A stretch of DNA of 64,000 bases from Candidatus Devosia phytovorans (GTDB lineage: Bacteria; Pseudomonadota; Alphaproteobacteria; Rhizobiales; Devosiaceae): assembly GCA_029202405.1 (NCBI GenBank), contig CP119312.1:2733001-2797000 (forward strand), read 5' to 3'. The notes below the pieces were generated by a model. The model did not search any database, was not told where the DNA came from, and worked only from the letters and a program-made list of their open reading frames with translations. This document shows, piece after piece, positions 43,992 to 53,394 of this stretch (the first letter of the stretch is position 1; each line of letters starts with the position of its first letter). The position numbers and the translations under genes were made by a program.

Positions 43992-46181
43992 ATGCCTAAG
44001 ACCTCTGCTGCTTCAAAAGTCGTGGAAGATGAAACGAACCGCCTAGAGGCGCTCGAGAAATTACAGATCGACAACCGTCCTGAGGCGGAATTTGATCACA
44101 TTGTTCAGTTCGCCGCGGCGATTTTTGGCGCACCGACGGCTCTGATTTCGCTGGTCGAGGACGAGCGTCAGATTTTTAAAGCTCGTATCGGTCTCGATGA
44201 GTCCGAAACAGCGCGTGACGCTTCGTTTTGCGCGCATACAATTCAGTCAGATCAGGTGCTGGTTGTGCCAGACGCCCGCTTGGATGACAGGTTCAGGGAC
44301 AACCCTCTTGTGACCGGCGAACCGTTTATCCGCTTTTATGCTGGAGCGCCCCTAATCACGGAAAGCGGTCATCGATTAGGCTCGGTCTGCGTTATCGACA
44401 AAGATCCGAGGCAGGGACTTTCGTCTGATCAGAAGCGCTGGCTTAGCGGCCTCGCACGTATCGCAATGGACCACTTTGAACGTAAGCGGCTAGATCGCAC
44501 TCGCAGAGCCGCAATGAGCTTGGCGGGAACCACACCAGATGCCATCATTGCTGCCGATGCCGAGCATCGAATAACGTTCTGGAATGCCGCTGCTGAGAAA
44601 ATTTTCGAGATACCGCGGGAAGCCGCTGTTGGACGGCGTTTCAGCTCACTACTCACTCCGTCAGACTGGGCACGGTTCAAAAGAGCACTTTCAAAGGCGA
44701 GGAGCGCTGGACGATCCGTTGGAGCCGTCCTCAAGGTCGCCGGACAGAAGGGCGGCGGAGGGTCGTTTTCTGCAGAGCTTTCCCTTGCAACATGGAAAGA
44801 CGAAGATCAGTGGCGCTTTGGCGTAATCCTTCGGGACATCGGCGAACGTGAGGCCGAACAGAATCGTCTTCGCTACCTAACGCACTTCGATCCCCTCACT
44901 GATTTGCCAAATCGGACTTACTTCTCGGAACGCATAGAGGAACTACTTTCAACCAGGACCGCTTTTTCGGTTTATAAGATTGGGCTTGATCGCTTCAAAC
45001 AGGTCAACGGTTCACTTGGGCTCGATGCGGGCGACGCTCTTCTACAGGAGGTAAGCAAGCGAGTACTTGCTGCAAGCGCCTCGACTGGCATTGTAGCTCG
45101 ATTAGGCTCTGATGAGTTTGGTGTGCTATGGCCCCGCAGCGACGATCTAAATAAGGCTACAGGTTTTAGTGCAAAGCTTCTTGCGGGGCTGATGCCATCG
45201 TTCTCGTTAAACGGGGTTTCTGTTCATGTCAGCGCTAGTATAGGCATCGTTTTATCCCCTTCCCATGGCCAGTTCACAAGCGCTGCAGAAGTTCTCAAGG
45301 GTGGACTGCTATCTCTTCATAAAGCGAAGGCAGCTGGGGGGCGACGTGCGGAAGTCTACAAGGACCAACTGGGGGACAGTCTCAGCGAGCGGCAGCGCAT
45401 TGAGGAAGGGCTATGGACAGCGTTCGAACGAGACGAGTTCGAAGTGTACTATCAGCCACAGGTTCGGCTGGACGATGGGAAAATAGTTGGCGCTGAGGCG
45501 CTACTTCGATGGCGTCACCCTGACATGGGTTTGCTCTCCCCTGCCACGTTTATTCCAGTTCTCGAGACCAGCGAATTGGCCAGTGCGGTCGGAGAGTGGG
45601 TTCTAAATCAAGCTTGCGGTTTTGCCGCTCGGATGGCGCGGCGCGGCCACCCAGTACAAGTCGGGGTCAATCTATTCTCTAGCCAAATGCGCGACGGATT
45701 GCTCGATGTCGCCGTAGCGCGAGCTCTAAAAGGCAGTTCACTACCTGCGAAGTTACTTGAGCTTGAAATCACTGAAACGACGGTTGTTGGGCTTGAGGAC
45801 GCAATGATCGAGCCGCTTCGGCGCATCCGCGAGATGGGTGTGGGCATTGCGTTTGATGACTACGGCACTGGTTACGCCTCGCTCAGCCTTCTCAAGCGGT
45901 ATCCGCTTTCGCGCCTCAAGGTTGATCGTGAATTTGTCCAGAACATAACCACGGATACAGGCGACGCTGCAATTGTCAGGGCGGTGCTGGCCATGGCCAG
46001 AAGCCTGAACCTCAAGGTTATAGCGGAAGGTGCTGAAACTGCTGAACAGGTCGATGTTTTAAAAGATCTTGGTTGCGAAGAAGTCCAGGGCTATTTTTTT
46101 GGACGCCCTATGCCTTCGAGAGAGTTCGAGCGACTTCTTCAAGGATTGACCGATGACAAATTATCGTTGAGCGAAACTTAA
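43992..46181 (+). CDS. GAF-PAS-GGDEF(degenerate)-EAL protein
   Basis: The product has 729 residues: GAF about 25-165 (ARDASFCAHTI, FYAGAPLITESGHRLGSVCV), PAS about 175-290 (PDAIIAADAEHRITFWNAAA), GGDEF about 300-455 with LGSDEF in place of GGDEF, and EAL about 470-720 with EALLRWRHPD, ELEITETTVV, DDYGTGYASLSLL and AEGAET. It probably has phosphodiesterase activity only. It is soluble. A 14-nt gap separates it from a diguanylate cyclase gene, so the pair encodes opposite c-di-GMP activities. Confidence 0.88.
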   Translation: MPKTSAASKVVEDETNRLEALEKLQIDNRPEAEFDHIVQFAAAIFGAPTALISLVEDERQIFKARIGLDESETARDASFCAHTIQSDQVLVVPDARLDDRFRDNPLVTGEPFIRFYAGAPLITESGHRLGSVCVIDKDPRQGLSSDQKRWLSGLARIAMDHFERKRLDRTRRAAMSLAGTTPDAIIAADAEHRITFWNAAAEKIFEIPREAAVGRRFSSLLTPSDWARFKRALSKARSAGRSVGAVLKVAGQKGGGGSFSAELSLATWKDEDQWRFGVILRDIGEREAEQNRLRYLTHFDPLTDLPNRTYFSERIEELLSTRTAFSVYKIGLDRFKQVNGSLGLDAGDALLQEVSKRVLAASASTGIVARLGSDEFGVLWPRSDDLNKATGFSAKLLAGLMPSFSLNGVSVHVSASIGIVLSPSHGQFTSAAEVLKGGLLSLHKAKAAGGRRAEVYKDQLGDSLSERQRIEEGLWTAFERDEFEVYYQPQVRLDDGKIVGAEALLRWRHPDMGLLSPATFIPVLETSELASAVGEWVLNQACGFAARMARRGHPVQVGVNLFSSQMRDGLLDVAVARALKGSSLPAKLLELEITETTVVGLEDAMIEPLRRIREMGVGIAFDDYGTGYASLSLLKRYPLSRLKVDREFVQNITTDTGDAAIVRAVLAMARSLNLKVIAEGAETAEQVDVLKDLGCEEVQGYFFGRPMPSREFERLLQGLTDDKLSLSET

Positions 46182-46195
46182 CCACAGCGGCCTTC

Positions 46196-47023
46196 GTGAA
46201 CGCTGCGAATGAACTCTTCCAAGTAAGTTGTCGTATACACCGCATCGGCTACTCGATTATTCTGGAGGCGTTGTTGAAAAAACTGGACCTCTCGCCGGTG
46301 GGGCTAGGGCGCGTTGTCCTTGGAACTGTTGGCGGAACGCTCTTTTGCATACTTACAGCTCTATTGGTCGATTCCTTTAATTTTTCAGGGATGACTCACC
46401 ATGAACTGACCCGATCAGTTTTGACGGACATTTTGCTCCCGCTGTTTCTTGCTGGCCCCCTACTTGGGTTCCTTCTTTTCAAGATGCGCCAACTGGCCTT
46501 GACCCAACGAGAGCTGTCAGAACTTGCCTCCAAAGACAGCCTCACTGAAATCTACAATCGTGGTGCATTTAAAATGCTCGTTGACGCATATCTTGATCGG
46601 GCAGGTCACACCCTCGAACAAGGTGCATTCCTTGTCGTCGATGCCGATCACTTTAAGTCTATCAATGATCGTTTTGGGCATGATCGTGGCGACCAAGCTC
46701 TTAGAATTATAGCCGAGACCATTAGTGACCTACTGCGCGGAAGCGATCTGGTTGGACGCATTGGTGGAGAGGAGTTTGCGGTTTTCCTACCGGGAGCCAC
46801 TACTGATCAGGCAAGTGCGATCGCAGAGCGAATTCGAGATGCAGTGTCAAGCGCACCATTACCCATTGAGGGTGGGGAAACTTATCTGTCAGTCAGCGTA
46901 GGCGGCGTCGTCTATAGGCTGCCAGCACGATACGAGGATCTGTTTCGAGCGGCGGACAGAAGCCTTTATGCAGCTAAATCTGCTGGGCGCAATGTGGTGA
47001 TGATTGGGTCGTTGGCTGCCTGA
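46196..47023 (+). CDS. Membrane diguanylate cyclase with I-site
   Basis: The 275-aa protein has two TM segments about 37-60 and 75-97 and a GGDEF domain with DSLTEIYNRGAF, VVDADHFKSINDRFGHDRGD and the active site IGGEEF. RGSD five residues before the active site is an intact RxxD inhibitory site, so product feedback is expected. It starts with GTG 46196, 14 nt after the EAL gene. It likely shares its transcript. Confidence 0.87.
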   Translation: MNAANELFQVSCRIHRIGYSIILEALLKKLDLSPVGLGRVVLGTVGGTLFCILTALLVDSFNFSGMTHHELTRSVLTDILLPLFLAGPLLGFLLFKMRQLALTQRELSELASKDSLTEIYNRGAFKMLVDAYLDRAGHTLEQGAFLVVDADHFKSINDRFGHDRGDQALRIIAETISDLLRGSDLVGRIGGEEFAVFLPGATTDQASAIAERIRDAVSSAPLPIEGGETYLSVSVGGVVYRLPARYEDLFRAADRSLYAAKSAGRNVVMIGSLAA

Positions 47024-48039
47024 CCTGCGACCGCACTTTTACGGTGGAATTGCCTCAAGTTTGTATTCATCTCGGCATCTATAGTTCAGTTATCACGCTA
47101 AAATTGGCGAAGAGCTTTGATGTTGGGACCCACGTGACATAGCTGACCGCAATCGATCCTATTTCTTTAGGAGCTGCCAGTCCGCTGTCGGCCCCACAGG
47201 CCCTTGATGCCGTCGGGCTCGGAGGATGTCTGCTCTCGATCGACGATCACCAAAAGCGGACAGGCTGCGGTCGGCCCCGATTAGGCTGGTAGTCGAGCGT
47301 GCGGGGAACGACCGCTTTCGGGAAGCCGTTTTTGATCTCGGAAAGACCGAGATGGGGTCGCCAGTTGCTGGGCGGCCACGGGGTCGAAAGCAGCCTGTTG
47401 GCCTTGGATATTATCGCATGTTAATGTCCTAAAGCGATGCGCTCGAACCCCGCACACATCATATGCAATTCACTCTGTCATCGATTCTATCGATATGTGT
47501 AGCGGTGCCATCCACATAGCCGGCGTTCCTCCTCAATCGTCCGATTTGTTGATCTGGAGATATGGTCCAGTTGCAGCAATATCTTCCCTCTCTTGTGCCT
47601 TCGACCAAAGCCCGTCTGGCTCTAGAGCAAACTTTGGCTCGTATCCTACGTTGCTGTGTCGGCATGGGTTTGAGGGAAGCGATGCATGCGAAAAGCGATC
47701 TTCCGAACGACAGACCTCACAGTCACTAGATCGTAGCCAAGTCCAGGCAGTCCAAGGCATGCATGCCGGCAACCGACAAAAACCGGCTTGCTCGATGAAG
47801 CCATCGGACAGGTCGCTAAGGAATTAGCTCGACGATCTAAGGCGTTTGGAACTGGGCTAAGGTTTGTCTGTTGTGCGGTTCACGTCTCGAAGCGAGGACG
47901 GGATGGCTTTGGGTCCCTCTAGCACCGCACAACGGACGCGAGGGGCGCTGAGCCCCGGGTGATGAAAATTTTTTAGGCAGATTTCCCGTGGAACCTACCC
48001 CTGCCTGACCAACGCGAGGCCTCGCTGGTCGATCAGCGT
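47024..48039. repeat. Intergenic region with dispersed-repeat copy E
   Basis: More than 1 kb with no gene I can support. CCGAGATGGGGTCGCCAG (47347-47364), CCAAAAGCGGACAGGC (near 47249) and CGACCGCTTTCGGGAA (near 47308) are blocks of the dispersed repeat, here scattered over about 47230-47370. The left boundary of the integrated element to the right probably lies in or just after this region. I found no duplicate of the tRNA-Phe 3' end in it. Confidence 0.45.
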
Positions 48040-48048
48040 ATTTCCACT

Positions 48049-48366
48049 TGGGACACCAAGGACAAAAACCCATCGACTCGGGACAGAAATATCCAATATT
48101 TTCAGTATTTTATCTCAACTGTCCTGTGTGTCCTATGTGTCCTAAGTGCAGTGATCCATACACGTCCACGACCTCGCTATATCTACAGTCAACTTGTGGT
48201 CTTACGGCCGCAGCCCCAGTTACAGCGAGTTGCGGAACCTACCCGGGACAGTTGGGACATTTGGGCCACTTCAGGCAAACAATTGAATTTTCTGAATTAT
48301 TTCACATTGCGACTATTAAAAGGACTCAGGACGAATACGCTGATGTCCTAGGTGCAAGTTGGGACA
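48049..48366. repeat. Two inverted arrays of 9-bp iteron-like repeats (candidate origin)
   Basis: TGTCCT recurs three times at exact 9-bp steps (48120, 48129, 48138). About 100 bp on, the complement GGGACA/GGGCCA recurs at exact 9-bp steps (48245, 48254, 48263). Single GGGACA or TGTCCT copies flank them (48049, 48080, 48344, 48361). The arrays lie beside the end of the primase-helicase gene. This is the layout expected for an iteron-bound replication origin, which is inference. Confidence 0.55.
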
Positions 48367-48451
48367 CTGGTTCAGGCTGTTCAAATGTCTGCAACTCAAA
48401 ACGAATAAGAGGCAGCGCTGGCCACCCCTCACCTTTTCCAATCTTCGCATA

Positions 48452-50911
48452 TCAAGCTACGGCGAGGTCGTCTTCCGCCTCGTCTTCAATCTTATCTAGA
48501 TCCTCACCCCATCCCACCTTCAACCCGAACGTCTCGTCAAAGGATGCTCGGCAAGCTCGCAGATCTGGAATCACGAATAGATACGGCCGGTGTTCCCCAA
48601 GGGCGCGGGACCTCATGGTTTGCAAAGCTGGCAGCAGCACCTTCAGCCTCTTTGTGAATTCAACCTCCCCTAAATTGTCGCCCTCGTAGCGTCTGCCCCG
48701 CATCCAACCCGCATAGCTGTCCCTGAAATCTTGTTTTGGGATGCGGGTTACACCAGACTCCCATCTGTTTCCAACGCCATCAATCGAACCGCTCTGCAAC
48801 GTTTCGAACCACCACCGCTCGACGTTCTTCAGGCCTTCCAGCTTCTGCTCGGCCAGTGCCTCGGTATCGGGCACGGCGCGGACCTGGAAATTGCTGATGT
48901 CATAATTCATCAGGTAGTCGAGCAGCGCCGCCGGGCCGCCGTTGGCCATTTCCGCGCGCAGAGCCTCGAAATAAGGGTGATCGTTCCGATGCTGGTCAGA
49001 GACGTTGAGGACAAAGAAGCGACCCTCGTCTTCGGTGGCCGGCACGACCCAGCGCTCGTTGGAGGAGATGAACAGGCGCAGGACGGACTTCACCGAGAAC
49101 GCATTTACGCCCTTGGGTTCGATCATGACCTCGCGCGAGGTGATCAGGTACTTGAGTGGACCCTCATCACGCTTGTCGCCTGCCCAGAAGCCTTCCTGGA
49201 CGTGCAGCAGCAGGCATTTCTCCTGGTGCTGGTTGAACTTGCCAACTAGCTGGTCCTTGTTGGCAATGGTGATGTAGTGCTGGCGAAACAGCTCTCCAAC
49301 ATATTCAAAGACGGTGTCCTTGCCGATGCGCTTCTTGCCCTTGGCGACCACCGCCACGCCTGGCTTGTCTTCCGGCTTTTGGATCATGTGAGCCAGCCAT
49401 CCCAGCATGTACCGATAGTGGCCCTCGTTGTTTGAACAGAAGACCTCCTTGAGGTGCTTCAGGAACAGCTTGCAGGACTTGGTGCCGTCCGGCTCGACCG
49501 AAAAGCCTTGCCAATGGTTGTAGGCCCCATCGACGTCCTGATTGGGCAGGAAGACGATACCATTGGGGTAGGTGCGGCGCTGGGCGTGCTGCAGCCACAC
49601 CTTGGACACAGGCACCATCACGCCCTCGTCTCTCGGCCGGCGGTCGTTCTCGTAGAATGTGTGAAGATCCGTAGCGGTGCCATAGGCGACCCGATCGTCG
49701 TAGGTGAAGTCCATGATCACCGTCTTGCCCGACACGCGCGCCACGGCATGCTTTTTGTTGAGCCGCCGGACCCAGCCTGGCGCTTCCTTGCCGAGGGCGG
49801 TCTCAAGCTGCTCTTTTTTCAGCTTCGCCTGAGACCGTGATTCCTTGGTTGGCTTGGCCGGGCCGTTGCCGAGCAAGTCCTCGAACTGGTCCTCTACCTT
49901 GCCGCCGATGGGTCCGAGATCGTCGAATTCGTCATCGAGGTCGTCCAGATTGCGCTGCAACCGTTCATCGCGCGCAACGGCGACCAACGAGGCCATGCGG
50001 AACGGGCGATTCGACTTGTTCTTGAAGGAGCGCCAGACGCGCTCGCTGTCTTCCAGGTTAAATTTGCTGCTGCGGCGGGAATATTCGCACCACAGATTAA
50101 AGGCCTCTAGCCCGCCGCCGAGCTCGTGGTGGATGGCCATGCCGACATTGACCCACCCTGCCCGGTCCTCGAACCAATCCTCGAGCGGAAGATCGGCGAG
50201 AACGTCATGCACGGTCTCAATGTCGAGCCCCATGGGCTTCAGGCGCGCAGGATCGACCTCGACCGGCTCCTCATAGCCTGTGACGCGCTGCAACACCGCC
50301 GCGGGGAAGACCGTGGTCTTTTCGAAGTCGAATTCGCGCTCCCAGCGATACGGCAGGCCGGTATCGGGATGAATCGAGGGTGGAATCACCGCTTGCGAGC
50401 CGGTGCCCAGCAGATGTAGTTCCCAGTCCCACTTTTTCACGTCGCGCTGGCGCACATCGTCCCAGACCATCTGGAAACCTTCACTGTGCGCGAACTTGTG
50501 AGACGAGAATGCCTTGTCGGACAAGACGTAGAAGTGACGGCTCTCGCCGCCAGAGCCTGAGATGACCTGCGGCGCCGTCGCCACGTCTAGTTCGGGGAAG
50601 ACCTCGGCCAGCTTGGCGAACGCCTCACCCTTGAGCTCGTCGCGCCGGATGTCCACGTCGACGATGTGCAAGAACGCGCCGTTTATCACCGACCATTCGC
50701 CAGTGCGAACGCCGAGGTTATTGCCCTCGCGATAGGTGGCCTTCAAACGTTCGGCCGATAATACAGGCTTCTCGCTCCAATCGTTTCCGATCGGGCGTTT
50801 GCTCTTGGTGTGGAGCCAATGAAGAGCGAAGCCGATCGCGCAATAACGGTCAACATATAGTTGACTATCTTTCAGCGTTCGCTCCGTTTTAATTTCCGTT
50901 TTATTTTCCAT
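48452..50911 (-). CDS. Prim-pol / helicase replication protein
   Basis: The product has 819 residues: an archaeo-eukaryotic-type primase-polymerase domain about 20-215 (catalytic VDVDIR, SGSGGESRHFY, HLLGTGSQAVIPPS), PriCT-type domain about 235-300 (WVNVGMAIHHELGGG), an acidic linker, and a DUF5906-type superfamily-3 helicase about 480-700 with Walker A GKKRIGKDT (about 525-533), FISSNERWVVP and EDEGRFF. Such proteins start and unwind replication of satellites and plasmids. Iteron-like arrays lie directly beyond its 3' end. Confidence 0.88.
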   Translation of the reverse strand: MENKTEIKTERTLKDSQLYVDRYCAIGFALHWLHTKSKRPIGNDWSEKPVLSAERLKATYREGNNLGVRTGEWSVINGAFLHIVDVDIRRDELKGEAFAKLAEVFPELDVATAPQVISGSGGESRHFYVLSDKAFSSHKFAHSEGFQMVWDDVRQRDVKKWDWELHLLGTGSQAVIPPSIHPDTGLPYRWEREFDFEKTTVFPAAVLQRVTGYEEPVEVDPARLKPMGLDIETVHDVLADLPLEDWFEDRAGWVNVGMAIHHELGGGLEAFNLWCEYSRRSSKFNLEDSERVWRSFKNKSNRPFRMASLVAVARDERLQRNLDDLDDEFDDLGPIGGKVEDQFEDLLGNGPAKPTKESRSQAKLKKEQLETALGKEAPGWVRRLNKKHAVARVSGKTVIMDFTYDDRVAYGTATDLHTFYENDRRPRDEGVMVPVSKVWLQHAQRRTYPNGIVFLPNQDVDGAYNHWQGFSVEPDGTKSCKLFLKHLKEVFCSNNEGHYRYMLGWLAHMIQKPEDKPGVAVVAKGKKRIGKDTVFEYVGELFRQHYITIANKDQLVGKFNQHQEKCLLLHVQEGFWAGDKRDEGPLKYLITSREVMIEPKGVNAFSVKSVLRLFISSNERWVVPATEDEGRFFVLNVSDQHRNDHPYFEALRAEMANGGPAALLDYLMNYDISNFQVRAVPDTEALAEQKLEGLKNVERWWFETLQSGSIDGVGNRWESGVTRIPKQDFRDSYAGWMRGRRYEGDNLGEVEFTKRLKVLLPALQTMRSRALGEHRPYLFVIPDLRACRASFDETFGLKVGWGEDLDKIEDEAEDDLAVA

Positions 50912-50973
50912 AGACTTGAATCGTCCTGACCATCCACACTTCGACCAGATAGCGCGCTTCCTTTCGGCAAGCC

Positions 50974-51303
50974 CTATTTGTTCTGCTTAGGTCGCCCTCG
51001 CGCAGCAAACCGATATGCGCTTTGGCGGTACTTTTGGGGGATGTGATCTTTTTCTACCTGGGCATAAACGCCATATGTTCCGTCAGGCCGGTAGTTGGTA
51101 ATGACGTCGCACCTCAACGCGGCAGTCTTGCCGGCAACTTTTGCCACCTCTTTACGGGCCTCCGCGTCCCTCGTCGCCAGCATCTCCGCCAGCTCCGGTG
51201 CATAGCCAGTTTGTTCGATTTCTTGGCGCCTTTTGTCGCGCCACTTTCGCCAAAAAAGCGAGAGGGTATCGGCCACGGAAATGACTCCGATCTGGATGGT
51301 CAA
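50974..51303 (-). CDS. Hypothetical element protein
   Basis: The 109-aa basic protein begins MTIQIGVISVADTLSLFWRK, and KYRQSAYRFAARGRPKQNK at its C-terminus suggests nucleic-acid contact. It lies between the primase and a coiled-coil protein on the same strand. No family recognised. Its position suggests an accessory role in replication or regulation. Confidence 0.55.
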   Translation of the reverse strand: MTIQIGVISVADTLSLFWRKWRDKRRQEIEQTGYAPELAEMLATRDAEARKEVAKVAGKTAALRCDVITNYRPDGTYGVYAQVEKDHIPQKYRQSAYRFAARGRPKQNK

Positions 51304-51334
51304 TTGATATTGGTGGTTGGGCTAGGCTATGTCG

Positions 51335-52093
51335 TCAGCGGCTGTCGCAACGCGCAACTCGGGAAGTGCTGGAGCCATTAAGCGGCGCATTCGCAATCTT
51401 AATTTGCTCAACAAGTTCTGCAGCTAGGGCTAGGACTGCATCGTCATAACCGGGGAAGGCCGACGCGCTAGGGGAGTAAATCCAGCGCGGAGCATATGCC
51501 GCATCGGGTGGGAACGCGGCTCCAAGCCGCTTCAGAAAGGCTCCAGCTACCTCGTAGCCCATTCCAATCTCATTGTTTGATCGATGTGTCTCCACAGCCA
51601 GAAGTTCGGCAATCGTGCCTTTGAGTTGGTCGATACCCCGTCGGAGCTTTGCATCGACTATGGCCCGACGCGCTCTGAGCCAACGTCGTTCAGCTGTGCT
51701 CAGCCTTTCTTTCATCGTCGCTAAACTGCCTTCGCACTCCACGAGCTTTGTTTTGAGAAGACCTTGTGCGATCTTCGCGCTTTTTGCGGACATTTCTGCA
51801 GACTTCAGGTCATTGGCTATCTTTTGAAGCTTGATCTGAAGGTCTTCGACGTCGGCGCCATCGTCATCGATTAACGCTGCAGCTTGACGTTCGCTCACAG
51901 CGACTAGGATCCGAGCCTTACGCTGTTCCAATATAGCTGGCTGTTGAAGCGCATTGGATGCTTCGGAGAGTTTGAGGCGGATTCGCTGGGCGGTAAGTTC
52001 CAAGCCCTCGACGAGACCGTTAATGCGCTGCATCTCTGGACAAGCTTCGGAGAGCTTTTCCTTCAACTGTTCTAGTTCTTGCGAAGCGTCCAC
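51335..52093 (-). CDS. Hypothetical coiled-coil protein
   Basis: The 252-aa protein is mostly predicted coiled coil (residues 1-160, heptad-like Leu/Glu/Lys pattern: LEQLKEKLSE, LQIKLQKIANDL, LKTKLVECEGSL). The C-terminal quarter is globular. No enzymatic motif. It is part of the minus-strand early block of the element. Confidence 0.6.
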   Translation of the reverse strand: MDASQELEQLKEKLSEACPEMQRINGLVEGLELTAQRIRLKLSEASNALQQPAILEQRKARILVAVSERQAAALIDDDGADVEDLQIKLQKIANDLKSAEMSAKSAKIAQGLLKTKLVECEGSLATMKERLSTAERRWLRARRAIVDAKLRRGIDQLKGTIAELLAVETHRSNNEIGMGYEVAGAFLKRLGAAFPPDAAYAPRWIYSPSASAFPGYDDAVLALAAELVEQIKIANAPLNGSSTSRVARCDSR

Positions 52094-52226
52094 CGAAAAT
52101 CACCATCCTTGTTGCTGCATGACAACTAGGACGGAAACTGGCGCGCTTCACAACGACGAGCGCGGTTCTGACCTCCAATCGGTCAAAACCGCGCCCATTC
52201 TTGACACGAGTATGAATCGAGAGTGG

Positions 52227-52796
52227 CTAAGCCAAATCGGGTAGCGACCTCATGAACTCCTCGATCATTTCATCCATCTCCATATCCATAATCTCTGCCT
52301 TCTTTCGTCGCCTCACCAGAGTCTTGTGCCTGTTGTGGACGGTCTCCCAATGGACATTCTTGAATGTGTCACGCTCTGAGTATTTCGAGTTCAACCATGA
52401 CGTCGCACAAACAGAGGGAGGAGAACCTGCATTGTCGGAAAAGTGCTTGAGCAGTTGCGCATCGTTGTGTGCGGTCCACATCGGATCATCCTTCGATCCG
52501 CCCTTGTCGAGGTGGATCTCAGGCATCTCTTCCCAGTCAAACAACTTCTCAAGATGGAAGCTCGCCTCAGTTGCAACTACGCGGATCAACGTGTTTCGAG
52601 ATACGCCCAGCGACCGAAATACCTGCGCAATACGCAGTAGCTCGAGGTACGCCCCCGTCTCACCACTCGCCTGTTCTTCAGCACTTTTGAGTTCGAGCAG
52701 GAGGCCGACAGTTTCACGATTTAGCAGCTTCAATGCCTCGTTTGCCGCCAGCAAATGCAGCTTGTGACTACTCGCAATTGTCATCCGACCCGACAT
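52227..52796 (-). CDS. Hypothetical element protein
   Basis: The 189-aa helical protein starts at ATG 52796 (MSGRMTIASSHKLHL), the first start past the AlpA stop with an AGG upstream. An earlier ATG at 52832 would overlap AlpA. It has an ERDTFKNVHWETVHNRHK segment and a strongly acidic C-terminus (DMEMDEMIEEF). No family recognised. Confidence 0.6.
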   Translation of the reverse strand: MSGRMTIASSHKLHLLAANEALKLLNRETVGLLLELKSAEEQASGETGAYLELLRIAQVFRSLGVSRNTLIRVVATEASFHLEKLFDWEEMPEIHLDKGGSKDDPMWTAHNDAQLLKHFSDNAGSPPSVCATSWLNSKYSERDTFKNVHWETVHNRHKTLVRRRKKAEIMDMEMDEMIEEFMRSLPDLA

Positions 52797-52810
52797 CCTA
52801 GCTGTGCAAA

Positions 52811-53269
52811 CTAGACAAGGTTGTTTATCCATTCATGGACGTCCGATTCTCTCCAGAACGTACACGAGCCGCATTTTCTTGGAGCCGGAAAGAGGTCCGA
52901 TTTTATCCATCGATATATCGTGGCACGCGAAAGTCCTGTTCGAGCCATCACTTCTGGCAGCCTCAAAAGTCGTGTCGTCCCAACCGAACGTGAGGTCTCC
53001 TGAACAGTCGGTGCAGCCGAGTTTTCCACCGCAGGCGCAGGTCCAATCTCCACCTTCAAGATCGTTTCGGCAAGCTGCTGCGCAAACCCAACGGTAAATC
53101 CGCTACTAGCGCCATCTTGAACCAATTGGTTGATGGCCCATCCCAACAACACAGGGTTTTCCCTTTCAATCATTTTGAGAACGAGATCAGCGGCGCTCTC
53201 GCGTCCTGCAGCATTGGCCTCTGCCCAATCGCTCGCTGGCGTCACTTTGTTGCTCGATACAAATTTCAT
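52811..53269 (-). CDS. AlpA-like DNA-binding regulator
   Basis: Residues about 95-152 form an AlpA/excisionase winged HTH: LLRLPEVMARTGLSRATIYR, WIKSDLFPAPRKCG, FWRESDVHEWI. The N-terminal half is an unrecognised helical region. I place the start at ATG 53269 (MKFVSSNK, AAGG upstream). The longer start at 53377 would put a 17-bp palindromic operator inside the gene. AlpA proteins activate excision or early genes in satellites, and this one heads the minus-strand replication block. Confidence 0.7.
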   Translation of the reverse strand: MKFVSSNKVTPASDWAEANAAGRESAADLVLKMIERENPVLLGWAINQLVQDGASSGFTVGFAQQLAETILKVEIGPAPAVENSAAPTVQETSRSVGTTRLLRLPEVMARTGLSRATIYRWIKSDLFPAPRKCGSCTFWRESDVHEWINNLV

Positions 53270-53314
53270 TTCCGCACCTTTCCATGCATCTCGCAGATCT
53301 TCGAATCCACGAAT

Positions 53315-53331
53315 GTGTGCAGACTGCACAC
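53315..53331. promoter_or_regulatory. Palindromic operator between AlpA-like and RHH genes
   Basis: GTGTGCA-GAC-TGCACAC is a perfect 7-bp inverted repeat with a 3-bp spacer. It lies upstream of both divergent genes (AlpA-like at 53269, RHH at 53395), where a switch operator would be expected. Confidence 0.65.
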
Positions 53332-53335
53332 GCAC

Positions 53336-53365
53336 TTGCAAAATGTCAACACAACTGCATACAAT
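53336..53365 (+). promoter_or_regulatory. Candidate sigma-70 promoter of the RHH gene
   Basis: TTGCAA (53336-53341), 18-bp spacer, TACAAT (53360-53365), 30 nt before ATG 53395. It lies directly beside the palindrome at 53315-53331, so repression by binding there is plausible. Confidence 0.45.
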
Positions 53366-53394
53366 AGCACTCATCAATGTGGAGAACTTGAAAA

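Noticed and set aside
47226..47827. Short ORFs on both strands in the 47-48 kb gap
   Set aside because: Parts fall in degenerate dispersed-repeat sequence and no protein family is recognisable.
47940..47965. A GAGCCCCGGGTG stretch as the left attachment site
   Set aside because: It resembles the 5' rather than the 3' part of tRNA-Phe and has mismatches. No true duplication of the tRNA 3' end was found.
48120..48271. CRISPR array in the region of 9-bp repeats
   Set aside because: The repeats are 6-9 bp with exact 9-bp periodicity and no spacer units, which does not fit CRISPR.
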